NCBI RefSeq assembly: GCF_028288225.1
Contig: NZ_JAQBOC010000045.1
Span: forward strand, 1 to 64,000
Reading direction: 5' to 3'
Source of the DNA: Mucilaginibacter sp.
GTDB lineage: Bacteria > Bacteroidota > Bacteroidia > Sphingobacteriales > Sphingobacteriaceae
Length of the DNA: 64,000 nucleotides
The position numbers and the translations under genes were made by a program. This document shows positions 28,109-37,463 of this stretch, in pieces. The stretch's first letter is position 1. Each line of letters opens with the position of its first letter. The notes beneath the pieces were generated by a model. That model worked only from the letters and a program-made list of their open reading frames with translations. It searched no databases and was not told where the DNA came from.

Positions 28109-28966
28109 CTACCTGTAATCCAGCCTGTAAATAAATGCAAGGGATACTGAGGTACCTACACCTGTATTACGACCTGTAAGAAACCGGCCGCCGCTTAAAA
28201 ACAGTGAGGTTTCTCGGGTAAATGAATGGCCATAACCTATTGACGCCTGTAAGAATGAATAATCTTTATTGGTTTCGGGAATTGGCGAAAAGCCTTTATC
28301 ATTACTTTGCGAATAGATACCGCTTACCGTAACCGCTACTTGGTTTTCGTAATCACTATCAAGCGATACACCAAAAGTGCCATTATACCGGTTTTGAATA
28401 GGACCATTGGTGCCAAAATATTGGCGCACCCCGTCGGCGGCATTAAAATAAGTAGCTAAGCTGCCCAAATGGCCTGTACCCGAAAAGGCAAGCTTTAACT
28501 CGGCGCCTTCTTCCCCATAGCCTAAACTGGCATTATTTGAATATAGGGGGGTAATAGCAGTACCCTGGATAGAGAAATAATAAATAAAATCAATATTGGC
28601 AAGGTAATACCTTAAACCGGTTTCCAGGTCAGTAAGGCCAGAGCTTGTAGTGTTTGACGGCAGCGAAGTAGTGTATTTGTTATACACAAACGGAACTGAC
28701 GCCACCGCCGCAAAACGCCTGCTAATACCGTATTCAGCATATAAAGTACCACCAAATGACTGAAACTTGCCATTATCGGCAAATTTTTGTTTTATACCAC
28801 TTGCATCCCATTGTGAATTAGCAAAAAAGTAGCTCGCGGACGGTGCTATTAATAAGCGGCCGGGCCTGGTAGGAAAACCGCCATCGGCATAGGTTATATT
28901 ATAAGTGGTTGTAAAAAGTATTAGTGTTGAAAATAAAAGTCTTGTAATAGTCTTCAAAAGGCTCAT
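28109..28966 (-). CDS. Outer-membrane beta-barrel protein (barrel A)
   Basis: This 285-residue protein has a signal peptide (to about residue 27) and a series of amphipathic strands ending in the aromatic strand VSLAFIYRLDYR. It resembles the transporter-like MetA-pathway phenol-degradation barrel group. It is a paralogue of barrel B (31876-32718): both share YGISRR, an LANxDF/Y segment, TPLYSNNASLG/VPLYKSNNGIS and a GHSFTR/GHTFTR motif. It starts 15 nt after esterase A and is the last gene of the cluster. Confidence 0.8.
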   Translation of the reverse strand: MSLLKTITRLLFSTLILFTTTYNITYADGGFPTRPGRLLIAPSASYFFANSQWDASGIKQKFADNGKFQSFGGTLYAEYGISRRFAAVASVPFVYNKYTTSLPSNTTSSGLTDLETGLRYYLANIDFIYYFSIQGTAITPLYSNNASLGYGEEGAELKLAFSGTGHLGSLATYFNAADGVRQYFGTNGPIQNRYNGTFGVSLDSDYENQVAVTVSGIYSQSNDKGFSPIPETNKDYSFLQASIGYGHSFTRETSLFLSGGRFLTGRNTGVGTSVSLAFIYRLDYR

Positions 28967-28981
28967 GGTTAATGGTTAATG

Positions 28982-30295
28982 TTAAAACAATGCAAAAGTA
29001 TCCCGCATCCAGCGTCCTTCGTATATCACATACTTTTTACCGATCTCGTGCGCCAAATCCCTGAATATGATCAGGTGTTTATCTGACGGGATAATATTGT
29101 AAATTGTTTGTACTGTATTTGGAGGTGCAATATTGTCAACCATGCCCATGCCAACTAATGTGCGGCATTTTATACCCGATGCAAAATTTTTGGCATCAAA
29201 ATAGTCCATATTATTTAACACCTTATCAAAGGTTAATCCCGGCCTGGTATTAACATATTTTTTAATGTCAATAAAGGGCCAGTCAACCTCATCAACCAAA
29301 TTGCGTATATCACCAAGTATAGGATTCGCAGCTGAACAGAAACTTATACGTTTATCAACGCCAGAAGTTGCAACGGCAAGAAAACCGCCTAAGCTACCCC
29401 CCACAGCAATAATATTGTCATGCCTTAACTCAGGCCGGGTAAAAATAAAATCAACGGCACGCACACAATCCATAATAGCACCCCGTAAAACATATTTGTT
29501 TTTGTCTTCAATTCCCAGTGTAATGTATGTTTCTTTTCGTACGTTAATAACGTCACGGCTGTTTCCCTGGCCGCGGATGTTTAATGATAGTAGGGCAATA
29601 TCAGGATCGAGGCCATACAGGGGCTTTAAATCAACCTGGTAACCCGGCAAGGCCAGCATCACCGCAAATTTCTTGTTCTTGTTTTTCGTTATAGGCTCGG
29701 TTAGCCATCCGCGGATGGTTAAGCCACCTATGGATTTCATCTCAACTAAAAACACCCTGCGGTTATCTTTGCTTGAGTCGGGCATTTCGGTAACCTTATA
29801 TTCAGGTTTCACCTTGCCAAGCTCAGCCTTTGCATTATTCCAAAATGCTTCAAAATCGGCAGGTTTGCCATATTGCGAACGGATCTCGTCCGGCCTTATG
29901 CCAAATGCTTTGCGGGTTGTATCATCATAATCATTTGTATTGATCATGAAGTTTATTTTATAAAAGCCGGATTTTAAACCAGCTATATTAAAATTATAGC
30001 TTGCCGAACTGTTTCTGCCAATTTTTACACGTACAGAATCTGATTTCATTTTTTTTCCGGACTCGGTGGTTACTATATATTTTATCCGGCCTTCCTGGGT
30101 AGTGTTATAGGCATTTTTAGCTTCAAAAGTATATGACGCGGTCGAATTAAAAATGCCGTCTTTACTATTAGTGGTAACAACGGTATTTACAGTGCCGTCG
30201 TTTGCTTCGCTCTGTGCAAATGCCTGTTTAACTCCCGCCAAAGTGACCAGGAAGCAAGCTATCGCAAGAAATTTATTTGTAAACTTTACCATCAT
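28982..30295 (-). CDS. Secreted acetyl-xylan-esterase-like hydrolase (esterase A)
   Basis: The 437 residues have a signal peptide (cleavage near AFAQ, residue 28), an N-terminal beta-sandwich (about 35-130) and an AXE1/cephalosporin-C deacetylase alpha/beta hydrolase domain. The nucleophile is Ser301 in GGSLGG, an Asp lies in GMGMVDNIAPP and the His is in LAHEIG. RGQGNSRD is the conserved family segment after the core sheet. It probably removes acetyl groups from glycans in the periplasm. It is about equal in length to esterase B (30539-31873) with the nucleophile at the identical position. Confidence 0.88.
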   Translation of the reverse strand: MMVKFTNKFLAIACFLVTLAGVKQAFAQSEANDGTVNTVVTTNSKDGIFNSTASYTFEAKNAYNTTQEGRIKYIVTTESGKKMKSDSVRVKIGRNSSASYNFNIAGLKSGFYKINFMINTNDYDDTTRKAFGIRPDEIRSQYGKPADFEAFWNNAKAELGKVKPEYKVTEMPDSSKDNRRVFLVEMKSIGGLTIRGWLTEPITKNKNKKFAVMLALPGYQVDLKPLYGLDPDIALLSLNIRGQGNSRDVINVRKETYITLGIEDKNKYVLRGAIMDCVRAVDFIFTRPELRHDNIIAVGGSLGGFLAVATSGVDKRISFCSAANPILGDIRNLVDEVDWPFIDIKKYVNTRPGLTFDKVLNNMDYFDAKNFASGIKCRTLVGMGMVDNIAPPNTVQTIYNIIPSDKHLIIFRDLAHEIGKKYVIYEGRWMRDTFALF

Positions 30296-30538
30296 ATTAA
30301 CTCATAAATTTAGCGGGAGCGCTTTAAGCCCCATCCTATTGTTTATAATCAGTATAGCCTGATTTTAACTTTTTTATCTGCCTCGTACGGCTATTACCGT
30401 GCCGAAATTCCCCATCCCTATTATCCGTAGCCAATATACTTATTATACGGCTTTTTAAATTGAAAACATCCCTTCCGGCTGTTAATTGTTCTTTTCCTAA
30501 TTAAATAAGTGGGTAAACAATTCAACAGTTATCCCGGT

Positions 30539-31873
30539 CTATGGTATCCTGAATTTTTCACGAAGCCATAGGTTTTGAAACATAAAATAATTAAAATTTA
30601 CCTCATGTGTGGAGTTTGGGACACACACAAATTCCTTATTAGTGCTGCCGATATGGTTGTACAGCGCCATGCTGCAGCGCGGCGGACAAAACCGATCCAA
30701 CAAGCCAATCCCCATCAGCACCGGGCATTTTACCATTGGCGCAAAATTTTGAGGATCGTAATAATCCCATGTACTGAAAAATTTATCCCACGAAAAACCT
30801 GCATGCTGACTTTGATATTTCCTGAATACCTTAAATGGAAAAACCTGGCTCTCATACGATTCCGATATTGAATAGTTATCATGAATATCAGCATACAGCG
30901 GTACCTGCATGGTCAACAATTTTACTCTTTTGTCAAGTGCTGCCGTTATTAATGCCAGCGATCCACCCTGGCTTCCGCCTTCAACAAAAATTTTACTGGT
31001 ATCAATACCCAGGTTAGCATGTGAACATAAAAAATCGAGTCCGCGGAGGCAATCCATGTAAACACCCCGGTATATGTATTTATCCTTATTGTCAATATTT
31101 ATAACAGAGTAAGTATCTGTACCAACATTTATCACGTCCTTACTATTGCCGTTACCGCGTACATTCAGATCGAACGCAATAAAGTCGTCGTTATCCATAT
31201 TGGGCTTTAAGGTAACCACATAGCCCGGCACCCGGTAATGTACCGGGAATTTCTTCCCGTCGCGCGGAATAACCAGCCAGCCTCGGATCACCATGTTGCC
31301 ATATGAGTGCATTTCAACCGCGTAAACTTTCTTTTCATCGGTCGACAGGTCTCTACGCTCAAGCACCCTGTAATTTGGAACCACCTTTGCTAATTGTTCC
31401 CGGCTTTGTTTCCAAAAGGCATCAAAATCTTCCGGTTTATGCAACTGCGAGCGGATCTGCCCTGGGTTTACGCCAAACACTCTTTTAACGGTATCGTCAT
31501 AATCAGGCAGCGTAACTATGAAATTTATATGGTAAAATCCTGTGCTCTTTTTCGGGATCGTTATCTGTAATTCTTTACTGGCGTTGCCCTTAATACTTAA
31601 ATGAACGGAGTCAACAGCTATCCTTTTGCCTTCATCTGTCGTGATTAGATATGAGATCTTCCCATTTTTGAATTCATTTGTGTTATTATACACTTGCAAT
31701 TTATATCGTATTTCTTCGGTGCTTTTAAAAAGTGCATTTTTATTTTTAGGAACAGCTTTCAATACGACGTCGCCTGTTTCTTCAGTTTCCTCTTCCTGCA
31801 TTTGCGCTGTCGCTTTTAATGAAAATGCGATTAAGATGAATGATACAATAATTAAATAGCCGATCCTTTTCAT
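30539..31873 (-). CDS. Secreted acetyl-xylan-esterase-like hydrolase (esterase B)
   Basis: The 444 residues have a signal peptide (to about residue 24), an N-terminal beta-sandwich, and an AXE1-type domain. The nucleophile is Ser301 in GGSQGG, the exact GxSQGG form of family enzymes, with Asp in GIGLLDRFCPP and His in NSTHEVN. RGNGNSKDVINVGTDTYSV matches the corresponding region of esterase A. Its ATG follows the stop of barrel B by 2 nt, so the two are translationally coupled. A 243-nt gap without recognisable signals separates it from esterase A. Confidence 0.9.
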   Translation of the reverse strand: MKRIGYLIIVSFILIAFSLKATAQMQEEETEETGDVVLKAVPKNKNALFKSTEEIRYKLQVYNNTNEFKNGKISYLITTDEGKRIAVDSVHLSIKGNASKELQITIPKKSTGFYHINFIVTLPDYDDTVKRVFGVNPGQIRSQLHKPEDFDAFWKQSREQLAKVVPNYRVLERRDLSTDEKKVYAVEMHSYGNMVIRGWLVIPRDGKKFPVHYRVPGYVVTLKPNMDNDDFIAFDLNVRGNGNSKDVINVGTDTYSVINIDNKDKYIYRGVYMDCLRGLDFLCSHANLGIDTSKIFVEGGSQGGSLALITAALDKRVKLLTMQVPLYADIHDNYSISESYESQVFPFKVFRKYQSQHAGFSWDKFFSTWDYYDPQNFAPMVKCPVLMGIGLLDRFCPPRCSMALYNHIGSTNKEFVCVPNSTHEVNFNYFMFQNLWLREKFRIP

Positions 31874-31875
31874 AA

Positions 31876-32718
31876 TTATAATTTTATAACCGCTAAAACC
31901 GAACCGCCATAACCAACACCCGTATTCACCCCAAATGGTACATAAAAACCACCCACAAACATGGAAAACCTCCGTGTAAATGTATGCCCAAAGTTTAGCT
32001 GCGGCTTAAAAAAAGAATAGTCGCGTGCCGCAAAAATATTATTGTTAAAAGCTTTATTGGAGCTAAACGACCTGAAAAGTAATATATCAAGGCTTAACTG
32101 GTTATGCTTTGTAATTGGGTAACCTACTGTGCCGGTAAAACTTATCTGATCAGGCCCCTGTGTGTTATAATACTTGCGGTAACCAAATTCAGCATTAAAA
32201 TATCCTTTTGAGGAAACTTCTTTTGGCAGATTACCGCAATACATCAGCTTAATTTCAGTACCATAGCTTCCCAGGCCAAGTGGCGAGATTCCGTTATTGC
32301 TTTTGTATAAAGGCACAATCCCCGATACACCGATAGAAAGAAACCGTACGTAATTAAAGTTTGCCAGGTTATAGCTGAGGCCGATTGTCATATCACCCAG
32401 GCCTGCATCAATTAAAGTATTGCCTGGAACAACTACATTTTGCTGGTATAAATAGGGTATGGTGGCAATAAAATCAAGCCGGCGCGATATGCCGTAACCT
32501 ATATACAAGTTTGACGAGTAGGAGGTAAAACCGGTACCGGGTGCACCTTTAATTATGTGGTCTTTATCATCAAACCTGTCCTTTTGATGGTAGTATGAGA
32601 ATGTAGGTACAACCACATTACGATATTTGCCAATAGGGAAGCCTGCAAATGTTTTTAATGGAGCCATTAAAACAAAAAACAAGCAGATGAAAAGGTTTAT
32701 CGTAACAGTTTTTTTCAT
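31876..32718 (-). CDS. Outer-membrane beta-barrel protein (barrel B)
   Basis: This 280-residue protein has a signal peptide (about 1-25) and barrel-like strands, with a C-terminus GYGGSVLAVIKL. It is a paralogue of barrel A and lies between the acyltransferase gene (29 nt upstream) and esterase B (2 nt downstream), so the three appear to form an operon. Function is unknown; transport or surface display of an acylated glycan is an inference from neighbours. Confidence 0.8.
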   Translation of the reverse strand: MKKTVTINLFICLFFVLMAPLKTFAGFPIGKYRNVVVPTFSYYHQKDRFDDKDHIIKGAPGTGFTSYSSNLYIGYGISRRLDFIATIPYLYQQNVVVPGNTLIDAGLGDMTIGLSYNLANFNYVRFLSIGVSGIVPLYKSNNGISPLGLGSYGTEIKLMYCGNLPKEVSSKGYFNAEFGYRKYYNTQGPDQISFTGTVGYPITKHNQLSLDILLFRSFSSNKAFNNNIFAARDYSFFKPQLNFGHTFTRRFSMFVGGFYVPFGVNTGVGYGGSVLAVIKL

Positions 32719-32747
32719 TAGGTATTAATCCGTTTATGAATACATCC

Positions 32748-33968
32748 TTAATCTACAATCCCTTTAGGGCGTGATTTATACTTTATTAAAAAGTTTGATC
32801 TGCGGATGTAATGATTTAGCGGTTCTTCAATTAGTTTAAATAAACATACAGAAACGGCGTTTAATACGATAAAGATGAACAGAAGGTTTAAACTATCGTA
32901 TTCAAAGGGCGAATGCCAGTCCTTCCCCCATTTGTCATATAGTGTAAAAATATAGTCATTCAAATGATTGATGTTATCATGAATAAGGTTATACATCCAC
33001 CCCAAATGAATAAGATAAAAGATATAAGAGCTTTTGCCAAGCAGTTCAACAAATGGAGTAGCAAGCAGCCTTTTAAAGGCAGTTTCCTCCGTAATGATGC
33101 CGTAAAAGAAAAAAGCCACCATCACACATAAAAAATAATTATTGGTAATAATACCTATGGGAGTTTCCAAACCAGCTGCCCATGGTTTTACAATAGGTTG
33201 CAGCGCCATTACAAATACACATACAAATATCAGCACGAAGCCACCGTACGTAAAGCTGATTTTATTGGTGCGTTTAAAGCGCTTTTTTAAGATGTACCGG
33301 GCCAATTGTACCCCTACAAAAAATTCAAAGCACCTGCCGAAAAAGGTGAAAAGCATTACAAAAGTAAAGTTGCCAAAAAAGCCATGCCAATTTACGTCGC
33401 GAAACACAAATACCATTACTATGGCAAATAGGGTAATAATTACCGGCTGGATATAAAATTTATTATATTTTTTAGCGATAAAAAAGATGATTGGCGCTGA
33501 AAAATAAAAACATTCCTCAACAGTTAATGACCATCCCTGCGCTATGCCCGTATCCCAGTACTGGTAAAAAAAACCGCGTACAAAGGTGATGTTCATTATC
33601 ATTAATCCAACCGGGTTTGATGAGCCTTTTGTTATGCTTTGGTCCCTGGTAATAAAATAGTAAACAAAGGCTGCTACGGTTAGCAAAAAATACATGGGGT
33701 AGATGCGTGCCACCCTGTTTTTTAAATATTGCTTAAACCAGTCGGTAGTTAAATGGAAGCTGTGGTAATAACGAAACGTGATCAAAAAACCCGACAATAC
33801 GAAAAAGATACTTACCCCAATGTGGAACTCGCCCAGGAAACGTTGAATAATATGGGGAAAACTACCATCAAAAACGTAAGCAAAGTGGGAAATGAAAACC
33901 AGGTAGGCTGCCATTGCGCGTACCCCTGTTAAGGCTGGTATATAATTTTGTACAGACTTTTGTGACAA
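32748..33968 (-). CDS. Membrane O-acyltransferase (acyltransferase 3, OafA-like)
   Basis: The 406 residues have about ten membrane helices. The N-terminus IPALTGVRAMAAYLVFISHF contains the conserved Arg and His of acyltransferase family 3, followed by GVSIFFVLSGFLI, the second family signature. The ten-helix core ends without an added SGNH domain. Such enzymes move acetyl groups onto extracytoplasmic sugars. Encoded upstream of a barrel and an acetyl esterase, it suggests balanced acetylation and deacetylation of one glycan. Confidence 0.92.
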   Translation of the reverse strand: MSQKSVQNYIPALTGVRAMAAYLVFISHFAYVFDGSFPHIIQRFLGEFHIGVSIFFVLSGFLITFRYYHSFHLTTDWFKQYLKNRVARIYPMYFLLTVAAFVYYFITRDQSITKGSSNPVGLMIMNITFVRGFFYQYWDTGIAQGWSLTVEECFYFSAPIIFFIAKKYNKFYIQPVIITLFAIVMVFVFRDVNWHGFFGNFTFVMLFTFFGRCFEFFVGVQLARYILKKRFKRTNKISFTYGGFVLIFVCVFVMALQPIVKPWAAGLETPIGIITNNYFLCVMVAFFFYGIITEETAFKRLLATPFVELLGKSSYIFYLIHLGWMYNLIHDNINHLNDYIFTLYDKWGKDWHSPFEYDSLNLLFIFIVLNAVSVCLFKLIEEPLNHYIRRSNFLIKYKSRPKGIVD

Positions 33969-34078
33969 ACCGTTTAAATGTTGTTGAATTTTCTAAGATA
34001 GACCTATTTTGAGCGGTATACGCAAAAAGTTAATCTAAGGGTGTGGAAAAGTTTAATTTGATGGTAAATTTTATGTAG

Positions 34079-34180
34079 AGGCGCCCCGAGTTGTCGGGGC
34101 GGCTCTTAATTATATGGTAAGACGGCATTTAGCTTTTATTTGCATTTGGGAGACGCCCCGAGTTGTCGGGGCGTCCCTAC
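34079..34180. repeat. Pair of REP-like GC-rich hairpins
   Basis: The palindrome GCCCCGAGTTGTCGGGGC occurs at 34083-34100 and again, within a longer GACGCCCCGA/TCGGGGCGTC stem, at 34152-34175. The copies lie 69 nt apart in the gap between the acyltransferase and response-regulator genes. The core is identical and far richer in GC than its surroundings. Confidence 0.85.
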
Positions 34181-34190
34181 CAAACATTAG

Positions 34191-34829
34191 TCAAAATTTG
34201 AATATTTCATTTTGAATAGCATACAAAACAAGGCCGGTGCGTGTTTTAAGGTTTAGTTTAAGAAAAAGGGATTCCCGATAATTATCAACCGTTCGGGGGC
34301 TTACAAACATCTGGTCGGCAATTTCTTTATAGGTTGATTCAGAGCAGCACAAGCGTAAAAATTCAAACTCTTTTCTTGAAAAATCAGGCGCTCCATTGTC
34401 AGCAACGGTGCGAATCAGTTTGCCCGAAACCATCTCGTTAATAAAAACGCCTTTATCGTTTATTGCTTTAATCGCTTCCAAAAGCTCCCTTGGTTTCGAT
34501 TCTTTTAAAACATACCCGCCCGCCCCGCTTTTTATCATCCGGATAACTGCCTTATCATCCTCAAACATGCTGAGTGCTAAAACTTTAATCTGCGGGTACT
34601 TTTCTTTAACCCATTTTGTGGCAAGGTAGCCGTCCATTACCGGCATATTTATATCCATCAAAATTACCTGTGGCAAAGGATGCTTTGCCAGCTTATGTTG
34701 CATTTGTTCGCCATTTTCGGCTTCAAAAACCACCTGTAATTCTTCAAATTCACCCATAAGTGATGCTACGCCATCCCTGAACAGGGTATGGTCATCAACA
34801 ATGGCTATTAATATTTTCTCTGTTTGCAT
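34191..34829 (-). CDS. NarL/FixJ-family response regulator
   Basis: The 212 residues have a receiver domain (Asp12/13, phospho-acceptor Asp59 in LMDINMPVMDG, Lys in VLKESKP) and a C-terminal LuxR-type helix-turn-helix (CSESTYKEIADQMFVSPRTVDNYRESL). It follows the histidine kinase stop by 2 nt, so the pair is translationally coupled. It is the final gene of a four-gene operon. Confidence 0.95.
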   Translation of the reverse strand: MQTEKILIAIVDDHTLFRDGVASLMGEFEELQVVFEAENGEQMQHKLAKHPLPQVILMDINMPVMDGYLATKWVKEKYPQIKVLALSMFEDDKAVIRMIKSGAGGYVLKESKPRELLEAIKAINDKGVFINEMVSGKLIRTVADNGAPDFSRKEFEFLRLCCSESTYKEIADQMFVSPRTVDNYRESLFLKLNLKTRTGLVLYAIQNEIFKF

Positions 34830-34831
34830 AA

Positions 34832-35617
34832 TTAAGGATATGGTATAAAAACAGTTATAGTAGCACCTTCATCCGGGTTTGATATAATAGTTACTTCCCC
34901 ACCAATTATCCCGGCTCTTTTTTGAATATTCTGCAGCCCCATGCCGCTTTGTTCCGATGGAAAATTGCTTGAATTAAAGCCTATCCCGTTATCACTAACC
35001 TGTAACTGTAGCACTGCTTCCTGGTAATCAAGTTTTATATTTATCTCAGTAGCCTTTGCATGTTTAATAATATTATTCAAAATTTCCTGCAGGATACGAA
35101 AAAGGATCAAATCTTTATCCGGACTATTAACAGCAGGCATTTCTCCATCGTTAGTGTAGCTAACCTTATAATGTCCGGATTTCTCAATCCAGGTTATTTC
35201 GTGTCCGATTGCGTCTGATAAGCCCGTAACAACCAATTGATCACCCTGTAGCAATTTTCCCAACAAGCGCATTTCTTTAATTGAGCGAACCGTAAGATCA
35301 ATAGCCGCATCAATTTTTTGCCTGGCTTTTGGCGCATTTTTCAACTCAATAGAATTAAGCGTTAATGAGGTAAGGCTTAACAGCTGCCCAATATTATCAT
35401 GGAGATCAGCGCCGATGGTTTGCATGGTTTGTTCTTGTACTTCGAGCTGGGTTTTGGTTATTTCCGCATCGAAGGTGAGCTGCATCAGGGCCTTTTCTTT
35501 GATATGCATTTTTTTGCGTCGATTGTGAACAAAAATATAAGCCAGCACGAAAGCGGGTGCCATCAAAAAAATTAGGGTCGATGTTATTACTAACTGTTTA
35601 ATGTCTTCGTTGCCCAT
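34832..35617 (-). CDS. NarL-type sensor histidine kinase
   Basis: The 261 residues have one N-terminal membrane helix (about 9-31), a coiled coil, the HisKA_3 phosphoacceptor ADLHDNIGQLL (His73) and an HATPase_c domain with DNGIGF and GMGLQNIQKRA. There is no periplasmic sensor domain, so the membrane protein encoded just upstream, whose gene overlaps by 28 nt, may supply the sensing function. That is an inference. Confidence 0.92.
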   Translation of the reverse strand: MGNEDIKQLVITSTLIFLMAPAFVLAYIFVHNRRKKMHIKEKALMQLTFDAEITKTQLEVQEQTMQTIGADLHDNIGQLLSLTSLTLNSIELKNAPKARQKIDAAIDLTVRSIKEMRLLGKLLQGDQLVVTGLSDAIGHEITWIEKSGHYKVSYTNDGEMPAVNSPDKDLILFRILQEILNNIIKHAKATEINIKLDYQEAVLQLQVSDNGIGFNSSNFPSEQSGMGLQNIQKRAGIIGGEVTIISNPDEGATITVFIPYP

Positions 35618-36273
35618 CTTCTACAAATAAATGAATAACTCCAGCAGCCATATGTAATCCAAACTAAAACAACTAAAACAGTATTAATAAAACCATAATA
35701 GTCAGGTGTCAGCCTATCGCGTAGCAAATTAATCGTTGTAGAGCCGAAATAATAAAAAAACACCCCCACAACCCACCAAAAATTGGCCGAAAATTCAAAG
35801 TTTATATAATCTTTATCTTTTAACAGTAAGTAGAAATAACATAGCGAGTATAACGAAAAAAGAACTGACATTGAATCGTTGGTAGTACTATTTAATAAAT
35901 CATGTGTAGTATCTTTAAATAAAACAAAGTGATGTTCTTTTACCTCAAAACAATAAATAACTAAGAGGAAAGCAAGCCCGCCTAAAATTACAGGCTTGCT
36001 ATTAAAATATTTATTAAACAGGCGAAGGAACAACAGACTTATAAAAGTCGCCTCAAAAATTATAGAAATGTTATAAGGCCACTGGTTATTACGATGCAAC
36101 TGTTTTTTTAAATAAATAGCAAATAGTTCTGTTAAACAGGTAATGAAAAGATAAATCATAATTCCGCGCCACGCAAAGCTTTTATCTCTTCTTAAACAAA
36201 GCAGTGCGGTTAAAAAGCAAATCAATTCAATGATAGTATTTGCTGTAAAAAACTTTATTAACGGTATAGTCAA
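35590..36273 (-). CDS. Membrane protein of the two-component operon
   Basis: This 227-residue protein has six or seven hydrophobic segments, with the conserved-looking NNQWPYNISIIFEATF and FSANFWWVVGVFFYYFGS stretches. I do not recognise a named family. It overlaps the following histidine kinase gene by 28 nt and starts 7 nt after the secreted two-repeat protein gene. Tight coupling suggests it works with the kinase, possibly as its membrane sensor. Confidence 0.82.
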   Translation of the reverse strand: MTIPLIKFFTANTIIELICFLTALLCLRRDKSFAWRGIMIYLFITCLTELFAIYLKKQLHRNNQWPYNISIIFEATFISLLFLRLFNKYFNSKPVILGGLAFLLVIYCFEVKEHHFVLFKDTTHDLLNSTTNDSMSVLFSLYSLCYFYLLLKDKDYINFEFSANFWWVVGVFFYYFGSTTINLLRDRLTPDYYGFINTVLVVLVWITYGCWSYSFICRRWATKTLNS

Positions 36274-36280
36274 GATTTAT

Positions 36281-37252
36281 TCAATTGCAATTGGTTGGGC
36301 ACAGTTCGCCTTTGTCCTGGCTCGGCGAAAGCTTATAATCGTTGGAAATATTTTTGAAATTTCTCCTTCCAGTATTTTTTAATGTGTGTTTTTTCGCGGT
36401 TTTTAATTTACGAATTGTAGTTCGCGTGTCATCACAATAAAAGTAGTCCTTATTGGTAGTTGAATCAGTTGTTGTAATAACAAAAGTATCACGATCGGCA
36501 AACGCATTATTTGTGTCGTCCGCTGAATGGGTCGCGAAATAAATTCTAATGCCGCTATGCAATGGGTTATTTTGAAGTGTTATGGCCAAATAATTAATAA
36601 AAACGATATCAAACCAAACACCATACGTATTTATTACGTGTTTCCCAAAGTTCCCAACCAACGTGGTTGCAGCTTTTCTGTTACGAAAATGGTATATGCT
36701 AAAATCGCAATCTTTTTCTTCGTCAGGAATGCCAACCCCTGGTGGTATATAGGGTTCATATAAACGTGCGTTGTTTTGATTTTCATTATGTTGTAATTCT
36801 CCTTCAAGTGTTTTAAGGTTCACATTAAAAAATAAAGGATCATTTGCAGCATGAGTATAATAGTCCATGTGCCAATTATAAGTGGTGTCATGGCTTTTGA
36901 ATGTCCCCGCAAACTTTGTCGAAACTATTGCAACTTTGTAGGTTGGCTTAATGTTATCATCCAACGTATCTCTGATAAAATATATTCTAACTCCATCGGT
37001 ATAGTTAATTTTAGCTTTCGGATCGAATTCAGAATTCAATAATCCAGCCATTTTTTTTACTTCGTCTTTGCTAAACCAGATAGTGGTGGGCAGTGGTTTT
37101 TGATCCTTTGTTCGGGTATTTTGAAAATGTGTAATCATGGTTTTTGCCACAGATGCATCAATGCCATTTAGTGTAAGTGAGACAGTTGTGGTTTGGGCAT
37201 TTAATGCCAGTGAAAACAGAATGCTGATCAAAAGAAAATAGGCTTTTTTCAT
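36281..37252 (-). CDS. Secreted protein with two internal repeats, unknown function
   Basis: The 323 residues have a signal peptide (about 1-19, cleavage after LNAQ). Two related halves are visible. The first runs from TTIWFSKDEVKKMAGLL to TDGVRIYFIRDTLDD; the second from YGVWFDIVFINYLAITL to HSGIRIYFATHSADD and VITTT. A proline/glycine linker (IPPGVGIPDEEKDCD) joins them. Both halves share W-F...DG[VI]RIYF. The C-terminus is basic with two cysteines near the end. It is the first gene of the four-gene operon and its promoter faces the 69-residue peptide gene. Confidence 0.8.
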   Translation of the reverse strand: MKKAYFLLISILFSLALNAQTTTVSLTLNGIDASVAKTMITHFQNTRTKDQKPLPTTIWFSKDEVKKMAGLLNSEFDPKAKINYTDGVRIYFIRDTLDDNIKPTYKVAIVSTKFAGTFKSHDTTYNWHMDYYTHAANDPLFFNVNLKTLEGELQHNENQNNARLYEPYIPPGVGIPDEEKDCDFSIYHFRNRKAATTLVGNFGKHVINTYGVWFDIVFINYLAITLQNNPLHSGIRIYFATHSADDTNNAFADRDTFVITTTDSTTNKDYFYCDDTRTTIRKLKTAKKHTLKNTGRRNFKNISNDYKLSPSQDKGELCPTNCN

Positions 37253-37358
37253 TTCGTTTAAGATTTAAGTTGCAATAAATTTAATGAATTAATTTGTTAT
37301 TTAACAATCCAAAATTCCACACTAACCATCACATTACCAGCGCGTTTTAACCCTTTTT

Positions 37359-37403
37359 AATACCGTAAAATCACCCGGTTAAAAAAGGCCTTTTTACGGT
37401 ATT
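37359..37403. promoter_or_regulatory. Long-looped inverted repeat in the divergent promoter region
   Basis: AATACCGTAAAA (37359-37370) is perfectly complementary to TTTTACGGTATT (37392-37403), with a 21-nt spacer. It lies between the divergent starts at 37252 and 37464, where a regulator site or a hairpin in the leader would fit. Confidence 0.5.
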
Positions 37404-37463
37404 GCCATTTTATTTTCCTGCTGAGATTTGAGGTATTAAAAACTTATTTAAAATCTTAAAATC

